From NCBI RefSeq assembly GCF_022201045.2, contig NC_068561.1:14595001-14659000 (forward strand): a DNA stretch of 64,000 nt. Direction: 5' to 3'. Shown here one piece after another: positions 35,388 through 46,300 of the stretch. Each line of letters opens with the position of its first letter. The stretch's first letter is position 1. Below the pieces are notes generated by a model. It searched no databases. It worked only from the letters and a program-made list of their open reading frames with translations, and had not been told where the DNA came from. Made by a program: the position numbers and the translations under genes. Origin of the DNA: Citrus sinensis (lineage: Eukaryota; Streptophyta; Magnoliopsida; Sapindales; Rutaceae).

Positions 35388-37610
35388 GGAGATTTGATTG
35401 AAGATTAATCAATCTCCACACCATCATTTCTGTTTCGCCATTGTCCTGTTGCTTACGTCTCTGCTAGGACACAAGAGTATCTACTCCATACAAACTTGTC
35501 AATTTTGATTGACTTGGTCATAACATCTGCTAGGTTCTCCTTCGTATGGATTTTTTTGTAAATCCACACTTCCGTCTTCCATTACTTCTCGAACAAAGTG
35601 ATATTGTACCTAGGAGTGGGCAAAATCGGGTTCAGGTCAACCCGATCGGATTTCGAGTTGGACAAAAATTGATCTGAATACAACCTTAACTTACAACCCA
35701 ACTCAATCCGACCCGATCCGATATATGTTGGGATCAGGTCAAAAAGACGGGTTGAGTTTGGGTCTTGGAGCACCAGAATGCTTGAGCAAATCCCTTTCTC
35801 ATTATGAACCTACTTTCTTCCGTCACGTGAAGAAGTCCAAGCAAATGAACTACATCGAAAGACAAAGCCCTTCAAAACTACCAACAATACGAAGAAGAAA
35901 AAGACAGACGGAAAAAGAAAGCTAAACGATTGACTTATTTATGCCTAAGGTAGAGGATGTTTTACACTTTACTTTCAAAGTCAAATTTTATAAGATAAAG
36001 AAAGTCTTCCATTGATCTATCTATAGGCATAGGCTAGTCATTAGCTTGGCCTTGGGGCAGCAAAATTCAGATTGAGTTTGGGTCTTGGAGCAGTAAAATG
36101 CAAATCAATGGCACTTGGCATTTGGCTGTAAATCAGTGGCCACGGACGCGCAGCAGCAGACGGATGACGCGCAATCGCGCAATAGCAAATTGGGAATCGA
36201 CCGAGTGCGCAGCAGGCATCAGCAATCGTAAACCAGCAAACTCGCAGCAACACTGAGCCGTAGTGAGCACACAGGCAGATTCGCAACAGATCGGACACTT
36301 CTTGAGGTGTGGACTTCGTTGGCGACTTGCTGTTGACCATTGGGTGTGATTGACCTTGGTCCGTGAATGTGTTTTGTGCACAACAGCAACCTTGTGTTTG
36401 TGTGTGTGTGCTGTAAATAAATATGTGATTTGTGTTGTGTGTTTGTGTGACTGTGTTTGGCGTGCGTGTATGTGTTTAGGTTTTTTTTTCAAGAAACCCG
36501 ATCGGGTTGCTTTTACAACCCGATCCGATCCGAACCCGAAATTTTTCGGGTTAGATCGGGTTGGGTAATTTGCCCACCCCTAATTGTACCCCTACGTGCT
36601 TTGTCCTGGATTGAAATGCTGGATTTCTTGCAATGTGCAAGACACTCTGATTGTCACAATACATAAAAATTTCTTTTGTTTGTGCCCAAGTTCCTCCAAT
36701 AACCTTTGTATCCAAATAGTTTCGTTGCACGCTTGTGTAGCAACCATGTATTCTGCTTTTGTTGTAGATAAATGCACAATAATTTACAGTTTCAAAACCC
36801 AGCTTACAGCTCCTCTCGCAAGTATAAACACATAGCCAGTAGTTGATTTCCTTTTATCAAGGTCTCCTGCAAAATCTGAATCCACGTAGGCCCAGACAGT
36901 AAATTTTGATCCTCCATAACATAATGCAACATTGGAGGTTCCTCTAATGTATCTCAGAATCCTCTTCACAGTTTTTCAATGCTCTCCACTAGGATTCGTC
37001 GTGTATCGACTGATTGCTTCTACTGCTAGTGCAATGTCTGGTCTAGTACATTTCATAGCGAATATCAAACTTCTCACTGCTGTTGCATACGGTACTCGAG
37101 ACATCTCCTTCCTCTCTGCTTAATTGTTATGACACATATTTGTTGATAATTTGAAATTAACAGGAAGTATGGTAAAAATTGGCTTACAATTGTGCATGTT
37201 GAAGCGCCGCAAGATTTTCTTCAAGTAGTTCTTTTGAGAAAGCTAAATCTTCCTGTAACTTTTGTCTCGGTGAATTTGGATCTCTAGAATCTTCTTTGCT
37301 GGTCTCAAGTCCTTCATTTCAAACTCTTTAGCCAATTGTGCCTTCAATTCTTGGACTCAATCTTTGTTGGGGTCTACTACCAACATGTCATCTACGTACA
37401 ATAGTAAAATAATGAAATCATTATCTTCAAACATCTTGTAATATAGATAATGGTCTGAACTGAATCTGTTGTATCCAAATCTCATGATGAAGGAATCAAA
37501 TCTCTTATACCAACACATCGGCGCTTGTTTGAGATCGTATAGAGATTTGTTCAACTTGCAATCCAAGTTCTCATTTTCTATTTCAGTAAAACCTTCTGGT
37601 TGGAGCATAT
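35388..37610 (-). pseudogene. Copia reverse transcriptase and RNase H remnant
   Basis: Minus strand: SLYDLKQAPMCWYKRFDSFI and LLLYVDDMLVV (37608-37357) carry the reverse transcriptase YVDD catalytic motif. MKRILRYIRGTSNVALCYGG and VDSDFAGDLDKRKSTTGYVF (36969-36784) start the RNase H, and LSTTKAEYMVATQACNETIW (36777 down) continues it. The pol end (SRTKHVGVQYHFVREVMEDG, then ENLADVMTKSIK) is split by the hAT MITE at 35611-36582. Multiple stops and frame breaks show it is inactive. Confidence 0.85.
35611..36582. mobile_element. hAT-type MITE with 8-bp target duplication ATTGTACC, GC-rich interior
   Basis: Termini TAGGAGTGGGCAAAATCGGG and, as reverse complement of the right end, TAGGGGTGGGCAAATTACCC. 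ATTGTACC lies at 35603-35610 and 36583-36590. Subterminal AACCCGATC words recur. The interior (about 36060-36380) is much richer in G+C than its surroundings (CGCAGCAGCAGACGGATGAC) with TGTGTG tracts, and no recognisable protein. It interrupts the RNase H end of the Copia pol. Confidence 0.9.
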
Positions 37611-38231
37611 ATATTTATTCTTCAAGTTCTCTATGAAGAAATGCAATTTTCACATCTAATTACTCAAGATGTTAGTCAAATGCAGCACACATCGTCAAGA
37701 CTACTATGACTACTGTAAGTCAAACTACTGGAGAAAATATCCCATTGAAGTTAATACATTCTTTTTGAACATATCATTTCACCACCAATCTTGCACGATA
37801 TTGCTCTACTTAGTTATTGCTATTACGTTTGATCTTGTAGGCCCATTTATTACTAATGACTTTTCTTCTATGTGGTAGTGGTACAAGTTCCTATGTCTTG
37901 TTCTTGTGTAGAGTTTCAATTTCTTCATGCATTGCTGTCCTCCACAAAGTAACATTTAAGCTATTTAAAGTTTCATGAAAAATTGAGGTTCTTCATCCTC
38001 TGTTAGAAGACGGTATGCAACATTAATCTCTGTAACATACTTCGAGTGCCACGCTGGTGGTCATCTCTCCCGAGTTAACCGACGAGCTTTTAGAGCCTCG
38101 GACTCGACTGGTTCTTGTTCCTTGTGCTCTGGTGTTGGTTCAGAAGAATCTGAATCTTCTGAATTATTTTTCACATATACTGGTACAGTTTCTAACTTTT
38201 CTTTTATAATGTTATCATCCTCATCTCTCAT

Positions 38232-39490
38232 TTACAGTTGATCTTCTACAAAAATAACATCTCTGCTGATGACAATCTTGTGGACAGTGGGGTCCCACAT
38301 ACAATACCCCTTTACTCTATCAGCATACCCCAAGAAGGTACACCTCCTAGATTTTGGATCTAACTTTGTTCTTTCTTGGGTATTGTACATCACGTACACA
38401 TGACATCCAAATGCATGTAGGTAGGAGTAATCAATTGGCTTTCCAGTCCACATCTCCATCGGTGTCTTCAATTTAATTGTCGTGGATTATGACCGATTTA
38501 CTATATAACAAGTAGTTTTGGTTGTTTCTGCCCAGAATGAATTAGGTAGACCAGCAGTTCTCAACATAGCTTTTATCGTTTCTGTAAGAGTTCTGTTCAT
38601 CCGCTCTGCCACTCAATTTTGTTGAGGAGTATATGCCACTGTGAACTACATTTGAATACATTCTTACTTATAGAAAGCAAGAAACTCGTCATCTGTATAC
38701 TCTCCACCGTTATCTGTCCTCAAGCACTTGATCATTTTCTTGGATTCAAGTTCAACCCGCGCTTTGTACTGTTGAACACTGGGAACACATCTGATTTTTT
38801 CTTAATTGGGTGCGCCTAACATATCCTGGAATAATCATTAATGAAAGTCACAATGTACTTTACACTTCCCATAAATATGTTTGGTGATTCCTAAACATCA
38901 GAGTGAACTAAGTCTAAAATGCATTTACTTCTAGCAATAAATCTACTAAAGTTTAATCTATGTTGCTTTCTTGTAACACAATGCTCACAAAATGGTAAGC
39001 TTACCGATTTGAGACTTGGAAGCAATTTTCGCTCAGAGAGAATCTTCAAACCTTGTTCTGATATGTGGCTAAATTTGAGATGCAACATCATCGTTGACTC
39101 TTTTCTGTTTGATGCAATACACGCATCAGCTTCTTGTAGTGTTTCTCCTTTAAGCATGAATAGATTAGCACCAATCTTTTCTGCCTTCATCAATACAAGC
39201 GTGCCTTTAACAATCTTCATAATTTCATTCTCTACATGAGTTTTATACCCATGACTATCCATTTGTCCTAAAGACAATAAATTTTTCTTTACGCCATTGA
39301 CATGTCGTACTTCCTCAATTGTGCGAATTGTACCATCAAACATTTTTATTTTGATTGTACCAATACCAGTAATCTCCAAGGCATGATCATCACACATATA
39401 TACAGATCCTCCTGAGATAGGTTTATATGTGTGGAATCATTCTCTCTGAGAGGTCATGTGCCGATTAGCTTCTGAGTCTATGAGTCATAC
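38232..39490 (-). pseudogene. Copia protease and integrase remnant
   Basis: At about 39480 the minus strand reads DSEANRHMTSQRE*F, where Copia proteases have DS/TGA and REWF: the Gly after DS is Glu, and Trp is a TGA stop. Next come the gag-pre-integrase block (HLKFSHISEQGLKILSERKL, then CEHCVTRKQHRLNFSR, Zn-binding His/Cys; 39397-38891) and the integrase C-terminal part (MKTPMEMWTGKPIDYSYLHA; YVMYNTQERTKLDPKSRRCT; 38471-38232). Stops and frameshifts lie between. Confidence 0.85.
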
Positions 39491-39639
39491 ATCAGATAGC
39501 GGTTTTCTACCTTTTGAAACAGTTGTTGCCTCGCTGTGGAGAATTTCATCATCATCCGAGGTACTTACTACACATCTTTGAGCATTTGCTACACACCCCT
39601 GAGCATTAGATGACTCATGTTCCTTACCCTCTCTTTTTT

Positions 39640-41190
39640 TCTGGTTGTTTTAACAGTCTTTCTTGACATGCCCTTTCTTGCCACAGTTGTAGTATTTAAT
39701 AGGGAAATTTACACTCGTCCACCTGTTTGTTTTGCCTTTTTCAAAAATACACAAACACTTTTTTTTTTTCAGTGCGCCACCTGAAGTTTGCTTTTTGTTG
39801 CATTTTTCCACTTCCGTCTAATTTCCGTTAGTAGATTTAACGGAATGTTAACGAAATGACCTTTTTACCCCTCAAAATTACAATTTAATCCAAAATAAAT
39901 GGAAATTGGAGATAAATTGGATGTATTTAAATTTTTTCAAAGGTGGATGCTAGAAATTGGAGGAAAATAGTGTTTGTTACTTGCTAAATTTAGAAAATTT
40001 GTATTTATTTTTTTGAAAGAGAAAAAATAAATACAAATTTTCTAAATCTAGCAAGTAATAAACATTATTTTCCTCCAAAAAAATAAATACAAATTTTCTA
40101 AATTTAGCAAGCAACAAACATTATTTTCCTCCAATTTCTAGCATCCACCTTTGAAAAAAAATTAAATCCATCCAATTTATCTCCAATTTCTATTTATTTT
40201 GGGTTAAATTGTAATTTTGAGGGGTAAAAAGGTCATTCCGTTAAATTTGCTAACGGAAATTAGACGGAAGTGGAAGAATGCAACAAAAAGTGAACTTCAG
40301 GTGGCGCGCTGAAAAAAAAAAAGTGTTTGTGTATTTTTGAAAAAGACAAAACAAACAGGTGGACGGTTGTAAATTTCCCTATTTAATATTCTTCTTACTT
40401 TCGAATTTTGATCTACTATAATTGTGACTCCCACTGGGGCCACGTTCCGTTAATTTTCCTCTCGTTACCAATAGCGCTTTTGCTTATTGCAAACTTACTT
40501 GTCTATCTTCCTTACTTTTCTACATACTCTCCTCATTTAATACGGAGGCTGCAACATCGTCGAAAACTAAACTGTCCACTGGATTGTTATTCGTTAGGTT
40601 TATGATAAGTTGATCATACAATTTGGTAGACTTTAAAGTAAAAGCTCCGCACGTTCATTTTCCTCTATATTATGACCCAACGTTGTGAGTTGTGAAAATA
40701 GAGTTTTCAAAGTGTTGATATGGTCGGTCACCGATATAGATTCCCCTATTCAAAGAGTATAGAGTCTTTTTTTTAATAAGATCTTGTTGTGCAGTGATTT
40801 CGTCTCGTACAATTTTGTGAAATTATCTCATATTTCATTTGTTGTCTTTTTCTCTGCCACACTAGATAATGCTCCATCTGCAAGTGCCAAGTATAGATCA
40901 GAAATGGCGTTGCCGTTTATCGCGTTTCACTTGTCATCAGTTATCTCCATGGGTCTTTCTCCAATTGTTACCAAGCAATTATTTTTTCTCAATATAACTT
41001 TTATCTTCATTTTCCACAACGAAAAATTATTTCCATTTAACTTCTCAATTTCGTATTTTGCCACTATCGTTTTTCACCACAAACTAACTTTACTAGGATC
41101 AACTCCCACCGTTTCACGTGAACAGTAACCGTATACGTGAATAATAATTTTACATGAACAATACTATCGACTCCAAAAAATACAACAAAT
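39640..41190 (-). pseudogene. Copia gag remnant, split by a MULE foldback
   Basis: The minus strand ends in the zinc-knuckle region ESKKNIKYYNCGKKGHVKKD-C, where the first Cys of CX2CX4HX4C is Tyr. The MULE-type insertion at 39702-40379 cuts the sequence just before the knuckle. Upstream gag (40389-41190) is too decayed to read as one frame. Confidence 0.65.
39702..40379. mobile_element. MULE-type foldback MITE with 9-bp target duplication TATTTAATA
   Basis: Arms start GGGAAATTTACACTCGTCCA and (reverse complement of right end) GGGAAATTTACAACCGTCCA. TATTTAATA lies at 39693-39701 and 40380-40388. Arms of about 300 bp are near-perfect complements (CACCTGAAGTTTGCTTTTTG against CAAAAAGTGAACTTCAGGTG), with a short internal repeat at the centre. 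There is no open frame. Confidence 0.9.
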
Positions 41191-41191
41191 A

Positions 41192-41203
41192 GCTCTGATA
41201 CCA
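41192..41203 (-). other. Primer-binding site of the Copia element (initiator tRNA-Met)
   Basis: Minus-strand TGGTATCAGAGC, the classical plant Copia site complementary to the 3' end of initiator tRNA-Met, one base inside the 5' LTR. Confidence 0.9.
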
Positions 41204-41784
41204 CTGTTAGAAATTTAGTGGGTGGAGCAGGACCACAACTAAAATGAAATTTAAAGAAAAAATAAAGCACAAGCAGAAAGAGGACACTAGAAAATTATGT
41301 TGTTCGACTTTTAACCTATGTCCACGGGCGAAGATAGAAAGAAAATATTTTACTAGTGATATGAGGATTACAAGTATTGTAATTAGGGGTGGGCGCGGTT
41401 CGGTTCGGTTCGGTTTTTTACTAAATTTTTCATAATCGTTCGATTACGATTATTTTAAAATCATAATCGCGATTAATCAAATTACCAAAATAATCAAATG
41501 CTCGATTAATTGAAATAATTCGATTCGGTTCGGTTCGATTATTTCGATTGTGGGCCTATTGGGCCTATTTTGGGCTTTTTAAATTTAAAACCTTAAATTA
41601 ATAAATCTACTACAAACATAAAAAAGTTAACGAACAAAAAATCAAAATATGTCTCAAAATATGTTCAAGAACACATAACATATTCAAATAACAAGTTCAA
41701 ATCAAAATAAATAAGCAAAAAGTCTTTTAAACTTTAACAAAACTACAAAAGCAATAAACATCAATCAACTCCCAAATCTCAATT

Positions 41785-43988
41785 ACTCCTCAGCTGCTTG
41801 TTCTTGTTGAGCTACTATTGGCCTACCAAATTCTACATTAACAAATTAAACAAAAATATTAGAATGATTAGTTAAGAGTGAAATAACCAAAACAATATCA
41901 AAATATAGTAGTAACATATTACCTGCTTCAATAACTTCATAGAATTCAGTTTCCTCCTGAGTAGGTTGTATTATACGTTCTCCTAATAGAGTTGAGCGAA
42001 GCCAATTTTGAGTGCAAATCAATGACTCAACAGTTTTATTGAGTTAAAGAACTTCTAAAAGGATCAAGAACACGTCCTCCTGTGCTAAATGTCGATTCTG
42101 AAGCTACAGTAGACACTGGAATTGCCAAAACATCTTTGGCAATCTGAGACAAAATCGGATACCTATGCCCATTCAACTTCCACCAAGTCAAAATATCAAA
42201 ATGGGCATTACTAGTACTCTCATTAGCATCCGTCAAGTACTTTTCAACATCATTTTTCGAACTAATGTCATCATTTGAACTTTGCTTCATCATTTTGAAA
42301 GATGAAAAAAGATCAATTGACATTATACTACTACTAGGACCACCACCACTACCACCACCACCACCACCACTACTACTACCATCATGGATATCACTAAAAC
42401 AAACACCACCACTATTCCTCACATCACTCCCACCAATATAGCTATTATATAACTTCATCAACAACTCATTAATGTTAGATTTCAATTCTTCAACCTTCTG
42501 AGGTTCATACATGCTACTAAAAAAAAATGTAACAAACTCCAATTTACATCTAGGATCAAGCACATTTGCTACAAATAATAACATGTTAACCTGATCAAAA
42601 GAATCACCCCAATATTTAGCAAACTTTTGCTCCATTTTTTCGGCCATTTTCCTCAACAAATCATCACTAGAAGTAGCAAGTGACTTCAAATTAATTAGAA
42701 CTTTTGCGATTTCATTTAAGTAATCATTGGAAGTGACATCAAGAGAGTTACTAAATTTCAAGGTCACATAATAAAAAATCGATAAAACGTTGACTAACCT
42801 CCTTGCATTTGCCCAATCGTCATCACTCGGTGGCCTCTCCTTCTTCTTTTCACCCTCATCCTCAACAAACCAATTAACATAATGTCCATCATCTTCCTTC
42901 ATCCTATCAAATGTTTTTTCAAACACAACCGCTTTGTGCAACATCAAATATGTTGAATTCCATTTAGTAGGCACATCCAACACCATAAGCCCTCCATATG
43001 AGATTTTCTCCCTATCAACACATGTTTTAAACTTTTGCAATCTTGCTGGAGAGGATCTAACATACTTTACTGCATTGTGAATACTAGCTATTGAATGATT
43101 CACCTCCGCCAACCCATCTTGCACAATCAAATTTATTATGTGTGCCGAACACCTCACATGCATATATAAACCATTTAAAACCATCGAATTCACACTCCAA
43201 TTTGCTAACTTTTTCTTCACATAAGTTATTGCAACTTTATTGGCACTTGCATTGTCTACTGTAATTGTGAACAACCTCTCAATCCCCCAATCAATCAAAC
43301 ATGCCTCAATTAGCTTCCCAATACCATCTCCTTTATGATTAGCTATAGGTGTGAAACTAAGAATCCTTTTGTGCAACACCCACTCCGCATCAATAAAATG
43401 AGCAGTAATGACCATGTAGTTAGACATTTAAATTGATGTCCACGTATCTGTGGTAATACACACTCTCTGCTTGCTTGCACCAAAAACACTTTTTAATAAC
43501 CCTTTTTCATGCTGATACAATTCAAGAATATCCCTTGTAATTGTTCTTCGGGATGGCACATCAAATCTTGGGCAACAAGTTTGTATGAACTCTAAAAACC
43601 CTTCAGCCTCCACAAAGCTAAAAGGTAATTCATCCTTGACAATCATCTTCACAAGTGCCATTCTACAAGCCTCTTGACTAAACCCGCCACTAAGTTTAAC
43701 AACTCCATCATCTTTATCTTTTCCCTTTTGACGGAAAAATACTTGTTGCTTCGGATCCCCTTCAACCTTCACACCTTCATATGACCTACATCTATCCAAA
43801 TGATTCTTTAAATTAGTGGTATTTCCTCTATTAGCGGCGAAGGTTTTACGGCAATGATGACATTTTCCTTTGTTTCCACAAGGTAGTTTGGTAAAATGAG
43901 CCCAAACATTTGATCTCAAAGGTATTTTTCTTTTTTTTCCATCATCAACCTCCACGTCTTGCACTTCCTCCTCATCATAATTTTCCAT
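41785..43988 (-). pseudogene. hAT transposase, disrupted by one stop and one frameshift
   Basis: DAYSLEEPER/RICESLEEPER-like transposase. ATG at 43988 (MENYDEEEVQDVEVDDGKKR). BED zinc finger: VWAHFTKLPCGNKGKCHHCR then HLDRC. The DTWTSI motif is followed by a TAA stop (43428-43430) where the family usually has Gln (CAA). The frame resumes with YMVITAHFID, VDNASANK, and the hAT dimerisation block WWKLNGHRYPILSQIAKDVL and STVASESTFSTGGR. After SSLT an extra base shifts the frame (about 42035); the next frame reads KTVESLICTQNWLRSTLLGE. A probable short last exon lies at about 41785-41835. Only two lesions are seen, so it died recently. Confidence 0.88.
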
Positions 43989-44003
43989 TCTACACAAACA
44001 CAT

Positions 44004-45173
44004 GCAATAACATAGACATAAATGACAGCCATGAATGACTCACAAGTTCAGAAAAATATTTATATTTTTCTACTATATCACAAGGTAAGTGGCCATCTAG
44101 AAAAGTGGGGAACAAATTATAAATATTGAATATCTAATAAAAAGATTATAATTATTGAATAACCATGCACATTTTACAAAATTAAAGAGACTTCATATTA
44201 CAACATTCATCTTAATTAACAGGTTATATTTTATTTTTAAATAAATATTTAACTAGTTGTAACCAACAACCAAATGGATCGCATACAACTTAACCACAAT
44301 GAACAAATAAATAAATGATGCTTTATGAATAACTTTTTCATTCATTAATTGCATTTGTATTCATTTTGGCCAACCAAGAATATATATATTAAATTATTAC
44401 ATAAACTATCTACAAAAATCAAGATTATATATTATAAAAAAATGAAAAGTTATGTATAATAATTTTGACCTCTGAAAAGTGAAAAAGAACTGCAGAAAAA
44501 ATTGACATGGGAGCACAAACACGGTGGTCCCAAATTATTGGACCCTCATGACCAATTCCAATTGATGAACTACCTGTACCTGGTTTTTAAGCCGACGCTC
44601 GAACAAGGATGATAGATGATGATTGTGGGTCCTAATCAAGTCCAACAAGCGAATCAACGATTCAGATTCGGCATAGATCTCGTCGATAATATGGCCACCA
44701 GCAGCAGCAGAACCCCTCTTCCTTTCCGTCCCAATCCTAAAACTGGCGGAGCTCTACACGTCGCTGCAAGTGTTTGGGGTTGAAAGTTGAAACTTGAAAG
44801 TTGAAACCGGTGGAATTTTTCTATGTGGTTAACTCCTGAATCAGTCGATTCTTGGTTTCAATTGGTTGACTGAGTTGGGTGATTTTGTCTTACGCCTGAT
44901 GCACAGATGCAGGGAAGGAGGCAAGGAGCTTGGCTGAAGGTCACGATTTAGATTTTAGGCTTTTAGGTTTTAGTTTTAGCTTTCAAAACAATCGGTTTTT
45001 TTGAGGTTTCAGTTCGGTTTTGCGGTTTTTTTTTTAAAACCGAACCGATTAGTTTTACTATTTTTTTATATTACTATTTCGGTTTTTTAGAGGAAAAAAA
45101 CCGCATAAAAACCGAACCGAACCGATCGGTTCGGTTTGGTTTTAAATTAATCAGCTTTTTTTGCCCACCCCTA
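44004..45173 (-). other. 5' region of the hAT transposon
   Basis: Non-coding leader or promoter side of the hAT element, A/T-rich at 44050-44460, with GGTTCGG/CCGAACC subterminal words at 44990-45150. No gene. Confidence 0.5.
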
Positions 45174-45520
45174 ATTGTAATATTTTGGTCCACTTTCCAG
45201 AACCCTTTTTATAGCCAAAATTGGCTATTAAAATATTTTTTTCTCACCGCGATTATCTTCTTCATTCTTCTTTTTCCTTCTTCCAAAAACGCTGCTGCCA
45301 AATTCCATTTTTTTTCTTCTTCTTTCTTTTTGTCTTTGTTCAAGTTTAGCCGCTTCAACTCTTTTTTTTCGTCTTCCTTGTTTTCTTTGGGCAGCATTTT
45401 ACCCCTTCAATATTTGCTGCATCAAAGTTTCTTCATTCTTCTAGATTGGTGCTGTCAAAGTCAATTTGAATTAGGCTTGTTAAAGCCACCGGCTTTGTCA
45501 GCCATTATTTTGACAATTTT

Positions 45521-46005
45521 TCGGTTGCTAGATTTTGTATTGAAAAATTTTTCTTCCTTTTTATTAAGTTACTAAAAAGTTTTTAATTTTTGTGTTTTAC
45601 ACAGATTAACACTTAAAAAGTCTTTACTTTTATTGTATTATGTTCTTGCTCATTTATTTTGTGTTAAATAATCATATGTATTGTATAATTTCTCCACTTT
45701 TTTGATTTAACGCTATAAGCCTATAATTTAATATGGGCCATGTTGAAGATCACTTTTTTTTTTTTGATTCACCCTGATTTTGCTGAAAAAAAATACATTA
45801 TCAAGAGCTTGGGAACTTTGCATTTAACCAAAATAATTTATTTTCAAAGTTTTCCCTTTTTTACTTTAATCTCAAAAGAAATAACTTAATTTGGTTTTAT
45901 TTGTTTTAATTCCTAGGTTGCATATGAAGTACTGCAAAAGACTTGAAATACTGCAAAAGATTTTGTGATATTAGTTAAGAAGAAAGGTGAATTGATTGTT
46001 ATAAT
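45521..46005. other. A/T-rich flank right of the Copia insertion
   Basis: Continuous with 34745 before insertion. No gene recognised. Confidence 0.4.
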
Positions 46006-46300
46006 ATCTAATGACACTGAAGTTGTGCACAATGATGAGCCTCATTTTTTGCATCAATGTTATTGGGAATTTGGCCATGACTTCTAAAGCAATTGAAATA
46101 AGAATGATTGCTCCATTGGTTCAGCTTGTGTGTTTTGGAGAACAAATTGTCCAGTTATCGACATTAGGTTTTTATGCCAAATTGCAGTTCATAGAGCAGA
46201 CGGTGAGGAGGTTGCACAAGCTGAAGTGCTCTCTATGCTAGAATTGGCAAGAAAGCAGAGTTATATGACAGAAAGTTAATAGATTTCGTCCAGTGATTAT
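46006..46300 (+). pseudogene. Armadillo-repeat (ARO-like) gene fragment
   Basis: One plus frame reads VIGNLAMTSKAIEIRMIAPL followed by VQLVCFGEQIVQLS, and a shifted frame reads ADGEEVAQAEVLSMLELARK. Both resemble the last repeats of plant ARMADILLO REPEAT ONLY-type proteins as I recall them, with an internal deletion and a frameshift between. No exon structure or start remains. Confidence 0.4.

Larger units (their letters stand above)
41384..45173 (-). mobile_element. hAT transposon with 8-bp target duplication ATTGTAAT
   Basis: 3790 bp. Termini are TAGGGGTGGGCGCGGTTCGG and (reverse complement) TAGGGGTGGGCAAAAAAAGC. ATTGTAAT lies at 41376-41383 and 45174-45181. GGTTCGGTT words cluster near both ends, as transposase-binding repeats do in hAT elements. 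It carries a transposase gene (below). The intact partner LTR provides the empty site. The 35611-36582 MITE has the same terminal motif, so this family may have mobilised it. Confidence 0.93.
34746..45515 (-). mobile_element. Ty1/Copia LTR retrotransposon (Tork/Tnt1-like), degraded, with three nested insertions
   Basis: Element orientation is minus. The LTRs are 41205-45515 (5' LTR, split by a hAT) and 34746-35376 (3' LTR). Target duplication ATTTT lies at 34741-34745 and 45516-45520. A primer-binding site matching initiator tRNA-Met and a polypurine tract are visible. Domain order from high to low coordinate is gag, protease, integrase, reverse transcriptase, RNase H, which is Copia order. 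All frames are broken. Later insertions are a hAT MITE (35611-36582), a MULE foldback (39702-40379) and a hAT (41384-45173). Net length without them is near 5.3 kb. Visible LTR divergence and a ~118-bp deletion in one LTR indicate age. Confidence 0.92.
41205..45515 (-). repeat. 5' LTR of the Copia element, interrupted by a hAT transposon
   Basis: LTR sequence is 41205-41383 plus 45182-45515; plus-strand text starts TGTTAGAAATTTAGTGGG and ends CAGCCATTATTTTGACA. It lacks about 118 bp present in the other LTR (equivalent to about 34945-35065). The hAT with its duplicated 8 bp accounts for the rest. Confidence 0.88.
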
